A model generated the notes under the pieces. That model made no database searches, was not told the DNA's origin, and saw nothing but the letters and a program-made list of their open reading frames with translations. 64,000 bases of DNA from JBBDWK01 sp040902885 (GTDB lineage: Bacteria > Acidobacteriota > Terriglobia > Bryobacterales > Bryobacteraceae), in assembly GCA_040902885.1 (NCBI GenBank), contig JBBDWK010000042.1, forward strand, positions 85,189 to 149,188, given 5' to 3'. This document shows positions 1-8,022 of the stretch, one piece after another (the first letter of the stretch is position 1; the number at the start of each line of letters is the position of its first letter). Position numbers and translations under genes: made by a program.

Positions 1-198
1 GCGGCAGAAGAAGAACAGCAGAACCAGAGAGATCGCGATGGCGACGATCAGCGATGCGCTATACAGCCGCTGGTGATCGCCAAGCGACTGGTTCAGGTTG
101 ACGATCGACCCGATCAAAGTCAGGATGATGATTCCGAACAGGACGACGTGGTACAATGCAACATAGCGTCGGTGGTTGGCATAGTTCTGCGCTTGCAC
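1..198 (-). CDS. DUF6526 family membrane protein (3' end cut by window)
   Basis: The first 66 codons of a gene that runs off the left edge. It starts at GTG (198) behind a strong Shine-Dalgarno sequence, AAGGAGGAG, about 7 bases upstream. The protein opens MQAQNYANHRRYV, followed by two hydrophobic segments at about residues 16-33 and 48-65. This short N-terminus with a conserved NHRR-like stretch and then paired helices matches my memory of DUF6526 proteins, small inner-membrane proteins of about 140 residues of unknown role. The gene is divergent from the next one, with 73 bases between start codons. The family name comes from pattern recall, not a search. Confidence 0.72.
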   Translation of the reverse strand, partial: MQAQNYANHRRYVALYHVVLFGIIILTLIGSIVNLNQSLGDHQRLYSASLIVAIAISLVLLFFFCR

Positions 199-271
199 TG
201 CGGTTACTCCTCCTTAAGGGCGCCTAGCAGTATACCCCTTTCCCGGCTACGTTGTATGATGGAGCTCTGGC

Positions 272-649
272 ATGCTGCGCCTGCTCAAAAACGGTGTTAA
301 ACGGACCATTCTCTGGGACTTTCCACGGGGCTCCTGGCAGTACGACGCGATGGTGGCCGCGATCTTGGCCTTCATCTTCCTGACCCCGCGCGAGTTCTTT
401 CGCGATCAGCCGCGCATTCCCAGGCCTTCCAACGTGGTGTCCCTTCCCGCCGATACGGGTACGGGCAGCAGCAGCGTCTTCTGGGTTGATGCCGAGCTTC
501 TTGCGGGCGTGCCCGAGAATGAACGGCTGGACACGCTGAGCACGATTCTGAGAAGCCGGACCGGCAAGCGCCAGAATGTCACTCGCGTGGAGCCGATCCG
601 CGATTCCGAGAACGAGATCAAGGGTTTCATGGCCTACACCCGGCCTTGA
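272..649 (+). CDS. Small membrane-anchored hypothetical protein
   Basis: A 125-residue protein starting at ATG 272, with GGAG 7 bases upstream. Residues 1-24 are basic and polar, residues about 25-37 form one hydrophobic segment (MVAAILAFIFLTP), and the rest is soluble. The layout suggests a single-pass inner-membrane protein with the C-terminal domain in the periplasm. It lies 64 bases before the LolA-like gene on the same strand, so the two may share a transcript and a cell-envelope role. I do not recognise a family. Confidence 0.65.
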   Translation: MLRLLKNGVKRTILWDFPRGSWQYDAMVAAILAFIFLTPREFFRDQPRIPRPSNVVSLPADTGTGSSSVFWVDAELLAGVPENERLDTLSTILRSRTGKRQNVTRVEPIRDSENEIKGFMAYTRP

Positions 650-713
650 TGCACGGCGAGGCCACGGCCTGCGTACCCGGCGACCCCCGTTCTCGCGTCC
701 AAAGGTTAAGAAG

Positions 714-1412
714 ATGAAAGCTCTTTCCGGATTTCTCGTGGTATCCGCCGCTACGCTGGTTGTGTCCCCCGCCTTATGGGGCGGAACGCTTCAGCAGGTG
801 CTGGCTTCCATGGATCGCGCCGCCCAGGACTTTAAAGCCATGTCGGCGAATATCGAGCGCGTGGCGCACACGGCCGTCATCAATCAGAACGATATCGAAC
901 GCGGCACCATGCGCTTCAAGCGGGCCAGCCCGCACGACGTCCGCGCCAGAATCGACCTGGTGGAGCCGGACCCCAAGTCCGCCGCCGTGCAGGGGGGCAA
1001 GGCCGAACTCTATTACCCGAAGATCAACACCGTCCAGGAATACGACATGGGCAAGAACCGCGAGCTCTTCGATCAGTACATGCTATTGGGCTTCGGGGTA
1101 TCCGGGAAGGAACTGGGAGCGAATTACGAGCTGCGTGTGCTGGGCGAAGAACAGGTGAACGGCCAGAAGACCACGCGCCTGGAACTGATTCCCAAGTCGC
1201 AACAGGTCCAGCAGCACCTGAAGAAAGTAGAGTTGTGGATCTCGGAAGCGACGGGTAATCCGGCCAGGCAGAAATTGTTCCTGACCGCCGGCGACTACAA
1301 CCTGATGACTTTCTCCGACGTCAAAATCAATCCCAAGTTGTCGGATGGCGATTTGAAATTGAAACTGCCCAAAGGTGTGAAACGCGAGTACCCGAATCAG
1401 GCCCGGCGCTGA
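714..1412 (+). CDS. LolA-like outer-membrane lipoprotein carrier
   Basis: A 232-residue exported protein. I start it at ATG 714, where a signal peptide begins (MKALSGFLVVSAATLVVSPALWGG); the frame is open upstream to 576, but that extension would bury the signal. The mature part (LQQVLASMDRAAQDFKAMSANIERV, then GTMRFKRASPHDVR and a C-terminal strand-rich half with YNLMTFSDVKINPKL) follows the DUF4292/LolA half-barrel pattern. LolA-type proteins shuttle lipid-anchored proteins or other lipids through the periplasm. The lolA name is not justified, because acidobacterial genomes usually carry several such proteins. A weak hairpin follows at 1434-1480. Confidence 0.75.
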   Translation: MKALSGFLVVSAATLVVSPALWGGTLQQVLASMDRAAQDFKAMSANIERVAHTAVINQNDIERGTMRFKRASPHDVRARIDLVEPDPKSAAVQGGKAELYYPKINTVQEYDMGKNRELFDQYMLLGFGVSGKELGANYELRVLGEEQVNGQKTTRLELIPKSQQVQQHLKKVELWISEATGNPARQKLFLTAGDYNLMTFSDVKINPKLSDGDLKLKLPKGVKREYPNQARR

Positions 1413-1897
1413 GCATGCGCCGCTAAAGAAAAACCGCACCGGCCAAAGCCCCTGGACCTACTGAGCCTTCTCCGGTGCGGTCCGCCCGTGAGGGCTGGAA
1501 CCACAGCGTCAGTTCGTCTGGACAGCAGTTGTCGCGTTACGTTCCCGGAGAAGTCCGCGTCCAATCTTTAATCGCCGGAAACGCCAGTCCGTCACCGCAA
1601 CTTGTGATCCCCGGCAAGGTCGTAGCTGGCGTAAAAAACCCCTCTGATGCAACTTCCAAGCAAACAGTGAGTATGAAGCAACTCCAAACATCGGCTCCCG
1701 CAAGCACGCTGTTCGAAACCCACGAAACGTCGGCCTGACTGTTGCAGCAGAGGGCAGGCTGTAAAGTGCTTCGCCAATTCAACCCAGGAATAGCAATCGC
1801 CGCGCCAGCATGTCAACGGTTAACCCCATATTTTTCAGAGTTTCTAGTGCTTTTTCCGGCATAACGTGTGGCCGGCGCGTACGGGCCGTGTGTCGCT
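1413..1897. other. Intergenic stretch with a weak terminator-like inverted repeat
   Basis: No convincing gene here. Arms CCGCACCGG (1434-1442) and CCGGTGCGG (1472-1480) are a perfect 9-bp inverted repeat around a 29-base spacer, just after the LolA-like gene; without a T-run it is at best a weak terminator. The open frames in 1475-1816 on both strands lack ribosome binding sites and protein-like composition. The GC content drops in 1640-1860, which may hold the promoter of the next gene. Confidence 0.4.
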
Positions 1898-3304
1898 ATG
1901 ACACAATCGAAGTGCATGCGTTGGTCCCGGCGCTCCTTTCTTGCCTATAGTCTGCCGGGATCGCTCCTCCCACTCGGCGGACAGGCGATTGAAGAATTCT
2001 TCGACGTCTATACCGAGCATCCGCGGCTTTTTCTCCGCCCGCAACGGCTGCGGTTGCTGCGCCGCGAGAGGGAACGGCGGTCTCTCCGTTGGCAGCCCTT
2101 CGAGACGCTGCTGGCGGGCCGGGCGCGCATGCCTGAGGCTCCATTCGCTCAGGCGCTCTACTATCAGGTGGCCGGCGACAAAGACATCGGCCGCGAAGCC
2201 GTACGGTCGGCCTTGCAGCCCGCCTTCAACGACCTGCGCCAGTTGGCGCTCATCTTCGACTGGACGCAAGAAATTCTGCAGGCGGCTGAGGTCAAGACCT
2301 TCGCCTCCAAACTCCAACGCGGCATCGAGGCCGCGCGCGCGAAGCCCTCCATCCCGGCCATGCGCAGCCGCGTGCTTGCCGCGGTCTCATTAGCCGAACA
2401 CGCGCCCGATCTCGTGCGCCGCGAGTTGGAAACGGCGGTGAACGAGTGGTGGCGCAAAACCATCGCGCCGGCCCTCAAGGGCGGGCGAAACGTGGCGCCC
2501 CGCGACGAGACGTACCCGCTCTTCGAGCTGCTGCACGCCATTCGCGACAATCTCCAGATCGATCTGCGCGATCCGGTTCCCGGCTTTTTCAAGGGCCTGC
2601 CCATCTTTCATTTGCTCAGCTATTATCCGGCGACCTTTCCAGCGCCGGAGAACGAGTACCGGATTCCCGTATCCCCGGTCGTGGGCGAACCCGATTTGCG
2701 GCGCGCCACTCTCTCCCGGGCGGCCGAACTGGCCATGGTGGCCTACGACACGAACGCGCCCGAGAGCCAGGTGCTGCAAGGGTGGCTCATGCACGACAAC
2801 TTTCTGATGCGCGGCGTCTACGGCATCCCCTACGAGTTCCTCTGGGCCAATCCGTATCAGCCCGGCCTCAGCTACTATCACGTCCCGCTGGTTTTTCACG
2901 ACGATCTCTTCGGCCGTCTGCTCGCCCGCTCCACCTGGGACGACAACGCGACGTGGGTAGGTTACGCGGACAACCAGTTGCAAATCTTCCGGGATGGTGC
3001 GCCCGAGATCGTCGATCTCAAGCTGAGGAAGGTTCCAATCGAGCTTCCGGAGGCCGTGATCTATGCGGCGGAATCGGCGCGGCAGTTCAAAATCCGGCTG
3101 GACAAGGAACAGGATCTCTTCATCGTCGGCCTGAAGCCGCGGCGCCGTTACGAAGTTGAGGTGGATGACGAAGAGATGCGCGAGGAACTCACCGATTTGG
3201 GCGGCATCCTGCCGCTGACTCTGGCGAAAGAGGTGGAAGTAGGAGTCCGGATGCGCGAGGCCGCGGCGGCTTCTTACAAGAGGAGCAGCATCAAACCACC
3301 GTAG
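1898..3304 (+). CDS. Exported-type hypothetical protein with heparinase-like N-terminus
   Basis: Start set at ATG 1898 (468 residues); the frame opens at 1868, but the twin-arginine-like WSRRSFLAYSLPGSLLPLGG follows the later start more naturally. After the leader comes EHPRLFLRPQRLRLLRRERERRSLRW, which resembles the opening of heparinase II/III and alginate-lyase-like alpha-toroid proteins (HPRLFLTPE...LR...). The middle (about residues 60-330) is helical, and the C-terminal part is strand-rich. The catalytic Asn/Tyr/His set of heparinases cannot be assigned by eye, so enzymatic function is uncertain. The last 31 bases overlap the end of the convergent YIP1 gene. Confidence 0.6.
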   Translation: MTQSKCMRWSRRSFLAYSLPGSLLPLGGQAIEEFFDVYTEHPRLFLRPQRLRLLRRERERRSLRWQPFETLLAGRARMPEAPFAQALYYQVAGDKDIGREAVRSALQPAFNDLRQLALIFDWTQEILQAAEVKTFASKLQRGIEAARAKPSIPAMRSRVLAAVSLAEHAPDLVRRELETAVNEWWRKTIAPALKGGRNVAPRDETYPLFELLHAIRDNLQIDLRDPVPGFFKGLPIFHLLSYYPATFPAPENEYRIPVSPVVGEPDLRRATLSRAAELAMVAYDTNAPESQVLQGWLMHDNFLMRGVYGIPYEFLWANPYQPGLSYYHVPLVFHDDLFGRLLARSTWDDNATWVGYADNQLQIFRDGAPEIVDLKLRKVPIELPEAVIYAAESARQFKIRLDKEQDLFIVGLKPRRRYEVEVDDEEMREELTDLGGILPLTLAKEVEVGVRMREAAAASYKRSSIKPP

Positions 3305-3804
3305 ACGAACCACCCGATCAGGCAGACGCCCAGCGCGCGCCATGTGCTTGTATAGTCCAGGGCTTGGCGTACGGCCACCACGAAGGCGGCCAATATCCAG
3401 ATGTTGGCAATCACGGTGATAAATCCAGTGAGCGGCGGCGCAAGCCCCAGTATGCCGATAAGGCCGGGTGCGGTCGCGAAACCGGTGGTCCGTAGCAGCT
3501 GTCCCCAGTCGGCGCGGGTCTCGGTTGTGGGCAGAAGCCAGTTGCCGATCGCGAAGACCAGCCCCGCCCAGAACAGCCAGCCCAGAATCGCTCCGAGTGC
3601 GAGAGACAGCGTCTTTAGCGGCCCCACAAAGCCCACGATGCCAATCCCCGCGGCCATCCCGGAGAGGACCACCACCGCAAGCGACTGCCAGAGCGCGGAG
3701 GCGTCCGCCTCCACATCCTCGTAAACTTGCGCGTCGAGTTTCGCGGCGCCAATCACCCTGTGGGTGAAAAGCCCAAACGTATTGTCGGATACGTGTTCTG
3801 TCAT
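3274..3804 (-). CDS. YIP1 family membrane protein
   Basis: A 176-residue integral membrane protein. A soluble start (residues 1-38) is followed by about five hydrophobic helices near residues 40-60, 65-92, 108-125, 127-147 and 155-176. Small residues within the helices and the layout fit bacterial YIP1-domain proteins, which are inner-membrane proteins of unknown role. It converges on and overlaps the 3' end of the 1898-3304 gene by 31 bases. The 265 bases between its start and the next gene (4070) hold no gene I can see and must contain both divergent promoters. Confidence 0.72.
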   Translation of the reverse strand: MTEHVSDNTFGLFTHRVIGAAKLDAQVYEDVEADASALWQSLAVVVLSGMAAGIGIVGFVGPLKTLSLALGAILGWLFWAGLVFAIGNWLLPTTETRADWGQLLRTTGFATAPGLIGILGLAPPLTGFITVIANIWILAAFVVAVRQALDYTSTWRALGVCLIGWFVYGGLMLLLL

Positions 3805-4069
3805 TCCGGAAGCTTCCCCGTCTCTAAAACCAGAGTAGTACAGGCAGGCGACCCGCTCACGAGACTGGTGTGTGTTACATCACTGGACGCCCACTGGCTG
3901 GTGCGCTCGCTCGCGTCGCGGTGCTAAACTGCGGTGACGCGATGAAATATCGTCTGTGAACCCGTGAATGGCTCGGCGTGACCGGGCCTGAAATGCCGGC
4001 CACAGTCTCGTAGCGACCTGGGTTCCGTCCCGCGTCCGCGAGGCTGTTGCCCGTGGACGCAAGGACGAA

Positions 4070-5200
4070 ATGAACACTACTGCTCCTACTTATGAAGCGG
4101 CGCTCGAGCGCATTTGCCGGAACATCATAGCGAAGTCCGCCGAAGCCGTCGATCGCGACGGCTCTTTTCCCTCTGAGTCAATCCAGGCGCTAGCGTCGGC
4201 GGGGCTGCTCGGAGCCGTCAGCTCAGCCGAATCGGGCGGTCTGGGGCTCGGTCTCGCGGGAACGGCTCGCATTGTGCGGCGCGTTGCCGAGGAGTGCGGT
4301 TCCACTGCCATGGTGCTCACGATGCACTATTGCGGCGCCGCGGTTCTCGAAGCGTATGCAATGGAAGAAGTGCGGCGCGATGTCGCTTCAGGCCGCCATC
4401 TGAGCACCCTCGCCTTTAGCGAGGCCGAATCGCGCAGTCACTTCTGGGCGCCCGCGAGCACCGCCGAGGCCCGCAATGGACACGTTGCCCTGAATGCGTC
4501 TAAGAGCTGGGTAACGTCGGCTTCGCACGCCAGCGCGTACGTCTGGTCCTCGAAGCCGTTAGCCGCCGACGGCCTCAGCACCATATGGCTGGTCCCTGCG
4601 TCCGCACCGGGTGTGAGCGCGCAGGGTCCGTTTGAGGGGCTCGGCTTGCGCGGCAATGATTCATCTCCGGTGGTAGCAACAGGCGTCGAGGTCTCCCACT
4701 CGGCCATCCTCGGAACGGATGGTGAGGGTTTCAACGTAATGATGGGAGTGGCCTTGCCGGCGTTCGCCGTTCTCAATGCCGCTTGTTCCGCCGGTCTGAT
4801 GGCGGGAGCCGTGCGCCGAACCGTTGAACACGCCAGCGCGACGCGGCACTCCGACACGGGCGCCGCGCTCTCCGGCCTTCCCACCATTCGCAACTACATT
4901 GCACGCATGCGCGTGAAGACGGATATGGCGGATGCGCTGCTCTGGGACACGGTCGCGGCCATCGACGCCCAGCGCCAGGATGCGACCTTGCGAGTGCTCG
5001 AATGCAAGGCGGCGGCGGGTGAAGCGGCGAACGAGGTGCTGGATCTGGCAATGCGCGTTTGCGGCGGAGCGGCATTCCGCAAGGACGTCGGGGTGGAGCG
5101 TTTCTTCCGCGATGCGCGTGCAGCCGGCGTCATGGCTCCAACCACCGACGTTCTGTACGACTTTATCGGCAAAGCGATTTGCGGCCTGCCGCTGTTCTGA
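4070..5200 (+). CDS. Acyl-CoA dehydrogenase-like flavoprotein
   Basis: A 376-residue protein with the acyl-CoA dehydrogenase fold order: helical N-terminal domain (residues 1-120, with a GGLGLGL loop near 58), a beta domain (about 121-225, with LNASKSWVTSASHA and LGLRGNDSSP) and a C-terminal helical domain (about 230-376, with VCGGAAFRKDVGVERFFRDARA). The last motif places the FAD-binding RDAR. The usual catalytic glutamate region (EGT) reads APTTDVL, so standard beta-oxidation chemistry is doubtful; such relatives include monooxygenases of the SfnB/DszC type. The next gene starts 13 bases downstream and is probably co-translated. Confidence 0.82.
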   Translation: MNTTAPTYEAALERICRNIIAKSAEAVDRDGSFPSESIQALASAGLLGAVSSAESGGLGLGLAGTARIVRRVAEECGSTAMVLTMHYCGAAVLEAYAMEEVRRDVASGRHLSTLAFSEAESRSHFWAPASTAEARNGHVALNASKSWVTSASHASAYVWSSKPLAADGLSTIWLVPASAPGVSAQGPFEGLGLRGNDSSPVVATGVEVSHSAILGTDGEGFNVMMGVALPAFAVLNAACSAGLMAGAVRRTVEHASATRHSDTGAALSGLPTIRNYIARMRVKTDMADALLWDTVAAIDAQRQDATLRVLECKAAAGEAANEVLDLAMRVCGGAAFRKDVGVERFFRDARAAGVMAPTTDVLYDFIGKAICGLPLF

Positions 5201-5213
5201 GGGAAAAATCGCA

Positions 5214-6059
5214 ATGAGCCAAACGCCTCTGCTGCTGGGTGCGGTTGCTTACGACCCTAAGGTAATTACTATCTGGGACGGCTTTCAGCAATACTTCGCG
5301 GACCACGGGCTCCCGTTCGACTACATTCTGTACACCAATTACGAGCGCCAGGTGGCAGCTCACTTCTCCGGGCACATACACGTCGCCTGGAACTCGCCGC
5401 TCGCGTGGCTGCAATCCGAGCGTCTCGCCCGTATACTGAAGCGCCGCGCCGAAGCGATCTGCATGCGCGATACGGACCGCGACCTCACCTCGGTCCTGAT
5501 TGCGCGAGCTCATGGACCGGTCCGAACCATCGCCGACCTGAAGGGCCGGCGCGTCGCGGTGGGAGCCAAAGACTCTCCGCAGGCGAGCCTGATCCCGTTG
5601 CACTTCCTCGCCGAGCAGGGACTCGAGCCGCACCGCGATTTCGAAGTCATTCGATTCGACACGCTCCTGGGCAAACATGGCGATCATATCGGAGGCGAGC
5701 GCGACGGGGCGCGAGCGCTGTTGCGGGGCGAGTGCGATGCCGCCTGCCTGATCGACGGGAATCACCTCCTTTTTGTGCGGGAGGGTACGCTTCCGTCCGC
5801 CGCCACCCGGATCGTTGCGCAGACTCCCCCGTACGACCACTGCAACTTCACGGTCCTAGACAATGCGCCGGCCGCTCTGGTCGCGAGATTCAGGGAACTG
5901 CTGCTGGCTATGTCTTACGCCGATCCGCAGGTCCGGCGCCTGCTCGATCTGGAAGGACTGAAGCAGTGGGTGCCGGGCCGGACGGAGGGCTACCTGCTTC
6001 TGGCCGGCGCGGCCGAGCGGTTCGATTATCTGGAGCCGCTTGTCTCCAGGCTGGTTTAG
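5214..6059 (+). CDS. PhnD/SsuA/transferrin-type substrate-binding protein, apparently cytoplasmic
   Basis: A 281-residue periplasmic-binding-protein-like fold. Start at ATG 5214, 13 bases after the dehydrogenase stop; the frame is open further upstream inside that gene, but this start gives a natural N-terminus (MSQTPLLLGAVAYDPK). It has the two-lobe pattern of the PhnD-like family: an early strand, a WNSPLAWL ligand-loop region near residue 60, TIADLKGRRVAVGAKDSPQAS near 103-123, and an Asp-rich FDTLLGKHGDHIGGERDGA segment. There is no signal peptide or lipobox, unusual for an ABC-transporter binding protein, and no permease or ATPase lies nearby. A ligand-sensing or enzyme-partner role for the linked flavoprotein is possible. 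It overlaps the convergent deacetylase gene by 4 bases. Confidence 0.75.
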   Translation: MSQTPLLLGAVAYDPKVITIWDGFQQYFADHGLPFDYILYTNYERQVAAHFSGHIHVAWNSPLAWLQSERLARILKRRAEAICMRDTDRDLTSVLIARAHGPVRTIADLKGRRVAVGAKDSPQASLIPLHFLAEQGLEPHRDFEVIRFDTLLGKHGDHIGGERDGARALLRGECDAACLIDGNHLLFVREGTLPSAATRIVAQTPPYDHCNFTVLDNAPAALVARFRELLLAMSYADPQVRRLLDLEGLKQWVPGRTEGYLLLAGAAERFDYLEPLVSRLV

Positions 6060-6886
6060 CATTGAGCCCGGTAGCTCGTCAGCTCCACGCCGCTCTCCCG
6101 TAGAGCGTCGCGCACTTCCGGCGCGGTGAGCGCTTCCAGTTCCCGCTCGCGGCTTTGCTTCAGCCGCGTGGAGGCGGCTTGCAGCTCCTGCCCGCAGCGG
6201 CCTGGATGACACATGAATTCCGTCAGGCCCTCCGGCAGCGCACGAATCAGTTCCATTAGCTCACCCGTGCGCAGGGTTCCGGTAATCTGAAAGCCCGCGA
6301 AGTGGTCGGTGGTCCGGCACTCATGCGCGCTCAGCACCCGGTGGAACCGGTTCCTCAACGACCCCGCGCCCTGGCTCGTCATACGCTTCAACAACCCGAC
6401 GGAACCGCTTGCGGCAGTGGTGGGAAAGTCGAAGGGCCGCCGCACCCAGCGAATCCCGAACTCGCGCGACGCCCGCGCCACGGCATCCAGAACGGGCGGA
6501 GCCAAATGAGTGTGCTTGTGCGTGTCCAGGTGGGTGGGACGAATGCCGGCGTCCAGAATGGCTTGGATCTGGGCGGCGATCTCCTTGAAGATTTGCAGCC
6601 TTCCACTGATCAGAGCCGCAAGCAGGGCTGGGACGTCGCGCGGCAGGTCGCGTCCCGTGATCAGGGAGCGCCCTCCCACCAGCACCAGATGGCAGCCAAT
6701 ATCGAGCGAAGGAGCGGCCCGGGCCAAGCGCACGGCGTCCTTGAAAGCCTCGCCGTTCGCCATCAGGGTGCTTGCCGTGAGAATGCCGCGGCAGTGGGCT
6801 TCCACGATGCCTTCGTTGACGTCGCGCGTGAACCCGAAATCGTCCGCGTTAACGATCAAGCATTTCAAGATCAGAACCTTTTTCAT
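6056..6886 (-). CDS. ChbG/HpnK family carbohydrate deacetylase
   Basis: A 276-residue YdjC-type deacetylase. The signature VNADDFGFTRDVNEGI starts at residue 12, giving the metal-binding Asp pair D15-D16. A second ligand motif, THLDTHKHTHLAP, lies near residues 117-130, and MCHPG near 224. These features define the ChbG/HpnK family, which removes acetyl groups from chito-oligosaccharides, acetylated glycans or hopanoid head groups. The actual substrate cannot be told from sequence. It is convergent with the binding-protein gene and separated from the MlaD-like gene upstream by an imperfect inverted repeat at 6888-6947. Confidence 0.86.
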   Translation of the reverse strand: MKKVLILKCLIVNADDFGFTRDVNEGIVEAHCRGILTASTLMANGEAFKDAVRLARAAPSLDIGCHLVLVGGRSLITGRDLPRDVPALLAALISGRLQIFKEIAAQIQAILDAGIRPTHLDTHKHTHLAPPVLDAVARASREFGIRWVRRPFDFPTTAASGSVGLLKRMTSQGAGSLRNRFHRVLSAHECRTTDHFAGFQITGTLRTGELMELIRALPEGLTEFMCHPGRCGQELQAASTRLKQSRERELEALTAPEVRDALRESGVELTSYRAQC

Positions 6887-6887
6887 T

Positions 6888-6947
6888 GCCGAGACGCAGA
6901 GGCGCAGAGAAAAAACTTAAAATAAGGTTCTCTCCGCGCCTCGGCGG
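6888..6947. repeat. Imperfect inverted repeat between mlaD and the deacetylase
   Basis: The left arm begins GCCGAGACGCAGAGGCGCAG (6888) and the right arm is TCTCTCCGCGCCTCGGCGG (6929-6947); they pair with a small bulge around an AT-rich loop. It lies one base after the mlaD stop and just before the deacetylase start, so on the minus strand it could act as a terminator for the mla operon. The GACGCAGAGGCGCAGAG motif resembles a widely dispersed short repeat of several environmental phyla (from memory). Confidence 0.5.
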
Positions 6948-8021
6948 TTAGAATAATCCCAGCTTGATCCGCAGAAACTTCTTGGGCTCCGCGCGGATGT
7001 CCTTGAGCAGCGCCCGCATCTCGCTGGTGACGCCGTTGATGCTCTCGTAAAGCTGCGGGTTCACGATGAGCTGTCCCAGAGTCCCCTGGCCGGTGTTCAA
7101 CTGGTCGATGGTGTGGTCCAGCTTGAGAACCACTTCGTTCATCCGGGCGTAGAGCGCCTCGTCTTTCAGAAGCTTGCCGGCCGTGCCCTTGCCCGAATTG
7201 AGATCGTTCACCAGGCTCCGCATTTCCGCCAGGGTCGTGCGCGCTTCGTCGTAAATGGCGCCGTCCTTGAGCAGCTTGCCGGCCGTGCCCTGTCCTGCTT
7301 CCAGGCCTTCCAGGAGCCGGTTCAGGCGGCTGATGGGCTGACGGATCTCCTGATACAACGTGTCGTCGTTCAGCAACTTGCCCAGAGTCCCCTGGCCGGT
7401 ACGGACGGCGACGATCAGCTTTTGGGCCTCAGCGACGGTGGAATTCAGTCGCGTGTACAACTCCTCATCCTTGAGCAGCTTGCCCACATTGCCATGGCCG
7501 GCTTCGATTTCGCCCAGCAGATCGCTCATGCGCTTCAGAGTCATCTGCAGGACGGTCAGAATGTCGCTGCTCTTGGCCATCAGCTCAGGGATGTCCTGCG
7601 TATCCAGCGCCGCCAGCACGCCGCCGTCCCGAATATGCTGTTGGCTGTTCCCGCGCGTGATGTTGATGAATTTGTCGCCCAGCAGGTTGGAGGCGCTGAT
7701 GGCGGCGAGCGAGTCCTCGGGAATGTTGGGCAGGAACCGCTCCTCAATCGTCATCTCGATCTCCACGGCCTGCTTCGGTTCCGGTCTCCCGGACAGGTTG
7801 ACTCTCTCGATGCTGCCGATCAGAATGCCGTTCAGGCGTACGGGCGCGCCCTGCCCCATGCCGGACGAATCCGGCAGATAGGTCCGCAGAGTGGCCGAGG
7901 ACGAGAAGATGTTCCCGCCTCCGGTGAGCAGAAATATCAGAACTCCCACGATCACCATGGCAGCCAGGGCCATGACGCCGACGCGAAGCTGTGCCCACGA
8001 TACTTTTTTGGCGGCCGGCAT
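6948..8021 (-). CDS. mlaD: MlaD/MCE-domain lipid transport protein with five 34-residue repeats
   Basis: A 357-residue protein: short cytoplasmic N-terminus, one transmembrane helix (about residues 13-33), one MCE domain (about 42-125, with the AAISASNLLGDKFINI core) and a long C-terminal region. MCE proteins bind lipids and form the periplasmic part of Mla-type transporters with the MlaE permease and MlaF ATPase, both encoded directly upstream. The C-terminal region contains five copies of a G-x-G-x-x-G-K-L-L-x-[DN]-x-x-x-Y unit starting at residues 175, 209, 243, 277 and 311, an exact 34-residue period. The gene starts 1 base after the mlaF stop, so the three genes form one operon. Confidence 0.88.
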   Translation of the reverse strand: MPAAKKVSWAQLRVGVMALAAMVIVGVLIFLLTGGGNIFSSSATLRTYLPDSSGMGQGAPVRLNGILIGSIERVNLSGRPEPKQAVEIEMTIEERFLPNIPEDSLAAISASNLLGDKFINITRGNSQQHIRDGGVLAALDTQDIPELMAKSSDILTVLQMTLKRMSDLLGEIEAGHGNVGKLLKDEELYTRLNSTVAEAQKLIVAVRTGQGTLGKLLNDDTLYQEIRQPISRLNRLLEGLEAGQGTAGKLLKDGAIYDEARTTLAEMRSLVNDLNSGKGTAGKLLKDEALYARMNEVVLKLDHTIDQLNTGQGTLGQLIVNPQLYESINGVTSEMRALLKDIRAEPKKFLRIKLGLF

Positions 8022-8022
8022 T

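Noticed and set aside
1475..1816. Small frames on both strands between the LolA-like gene and the next gene
   Set aside because: No ribosome binding site, no protein-like composition and mutual overlap on opposite strands.
7000..7500. A CRISPR-like or tandem DNA repeat array in the mlaD region
   Set aside because: The 102-base period comes from 34-residue protein repeats; the DNA copies differ too much and lie within a coding frame.
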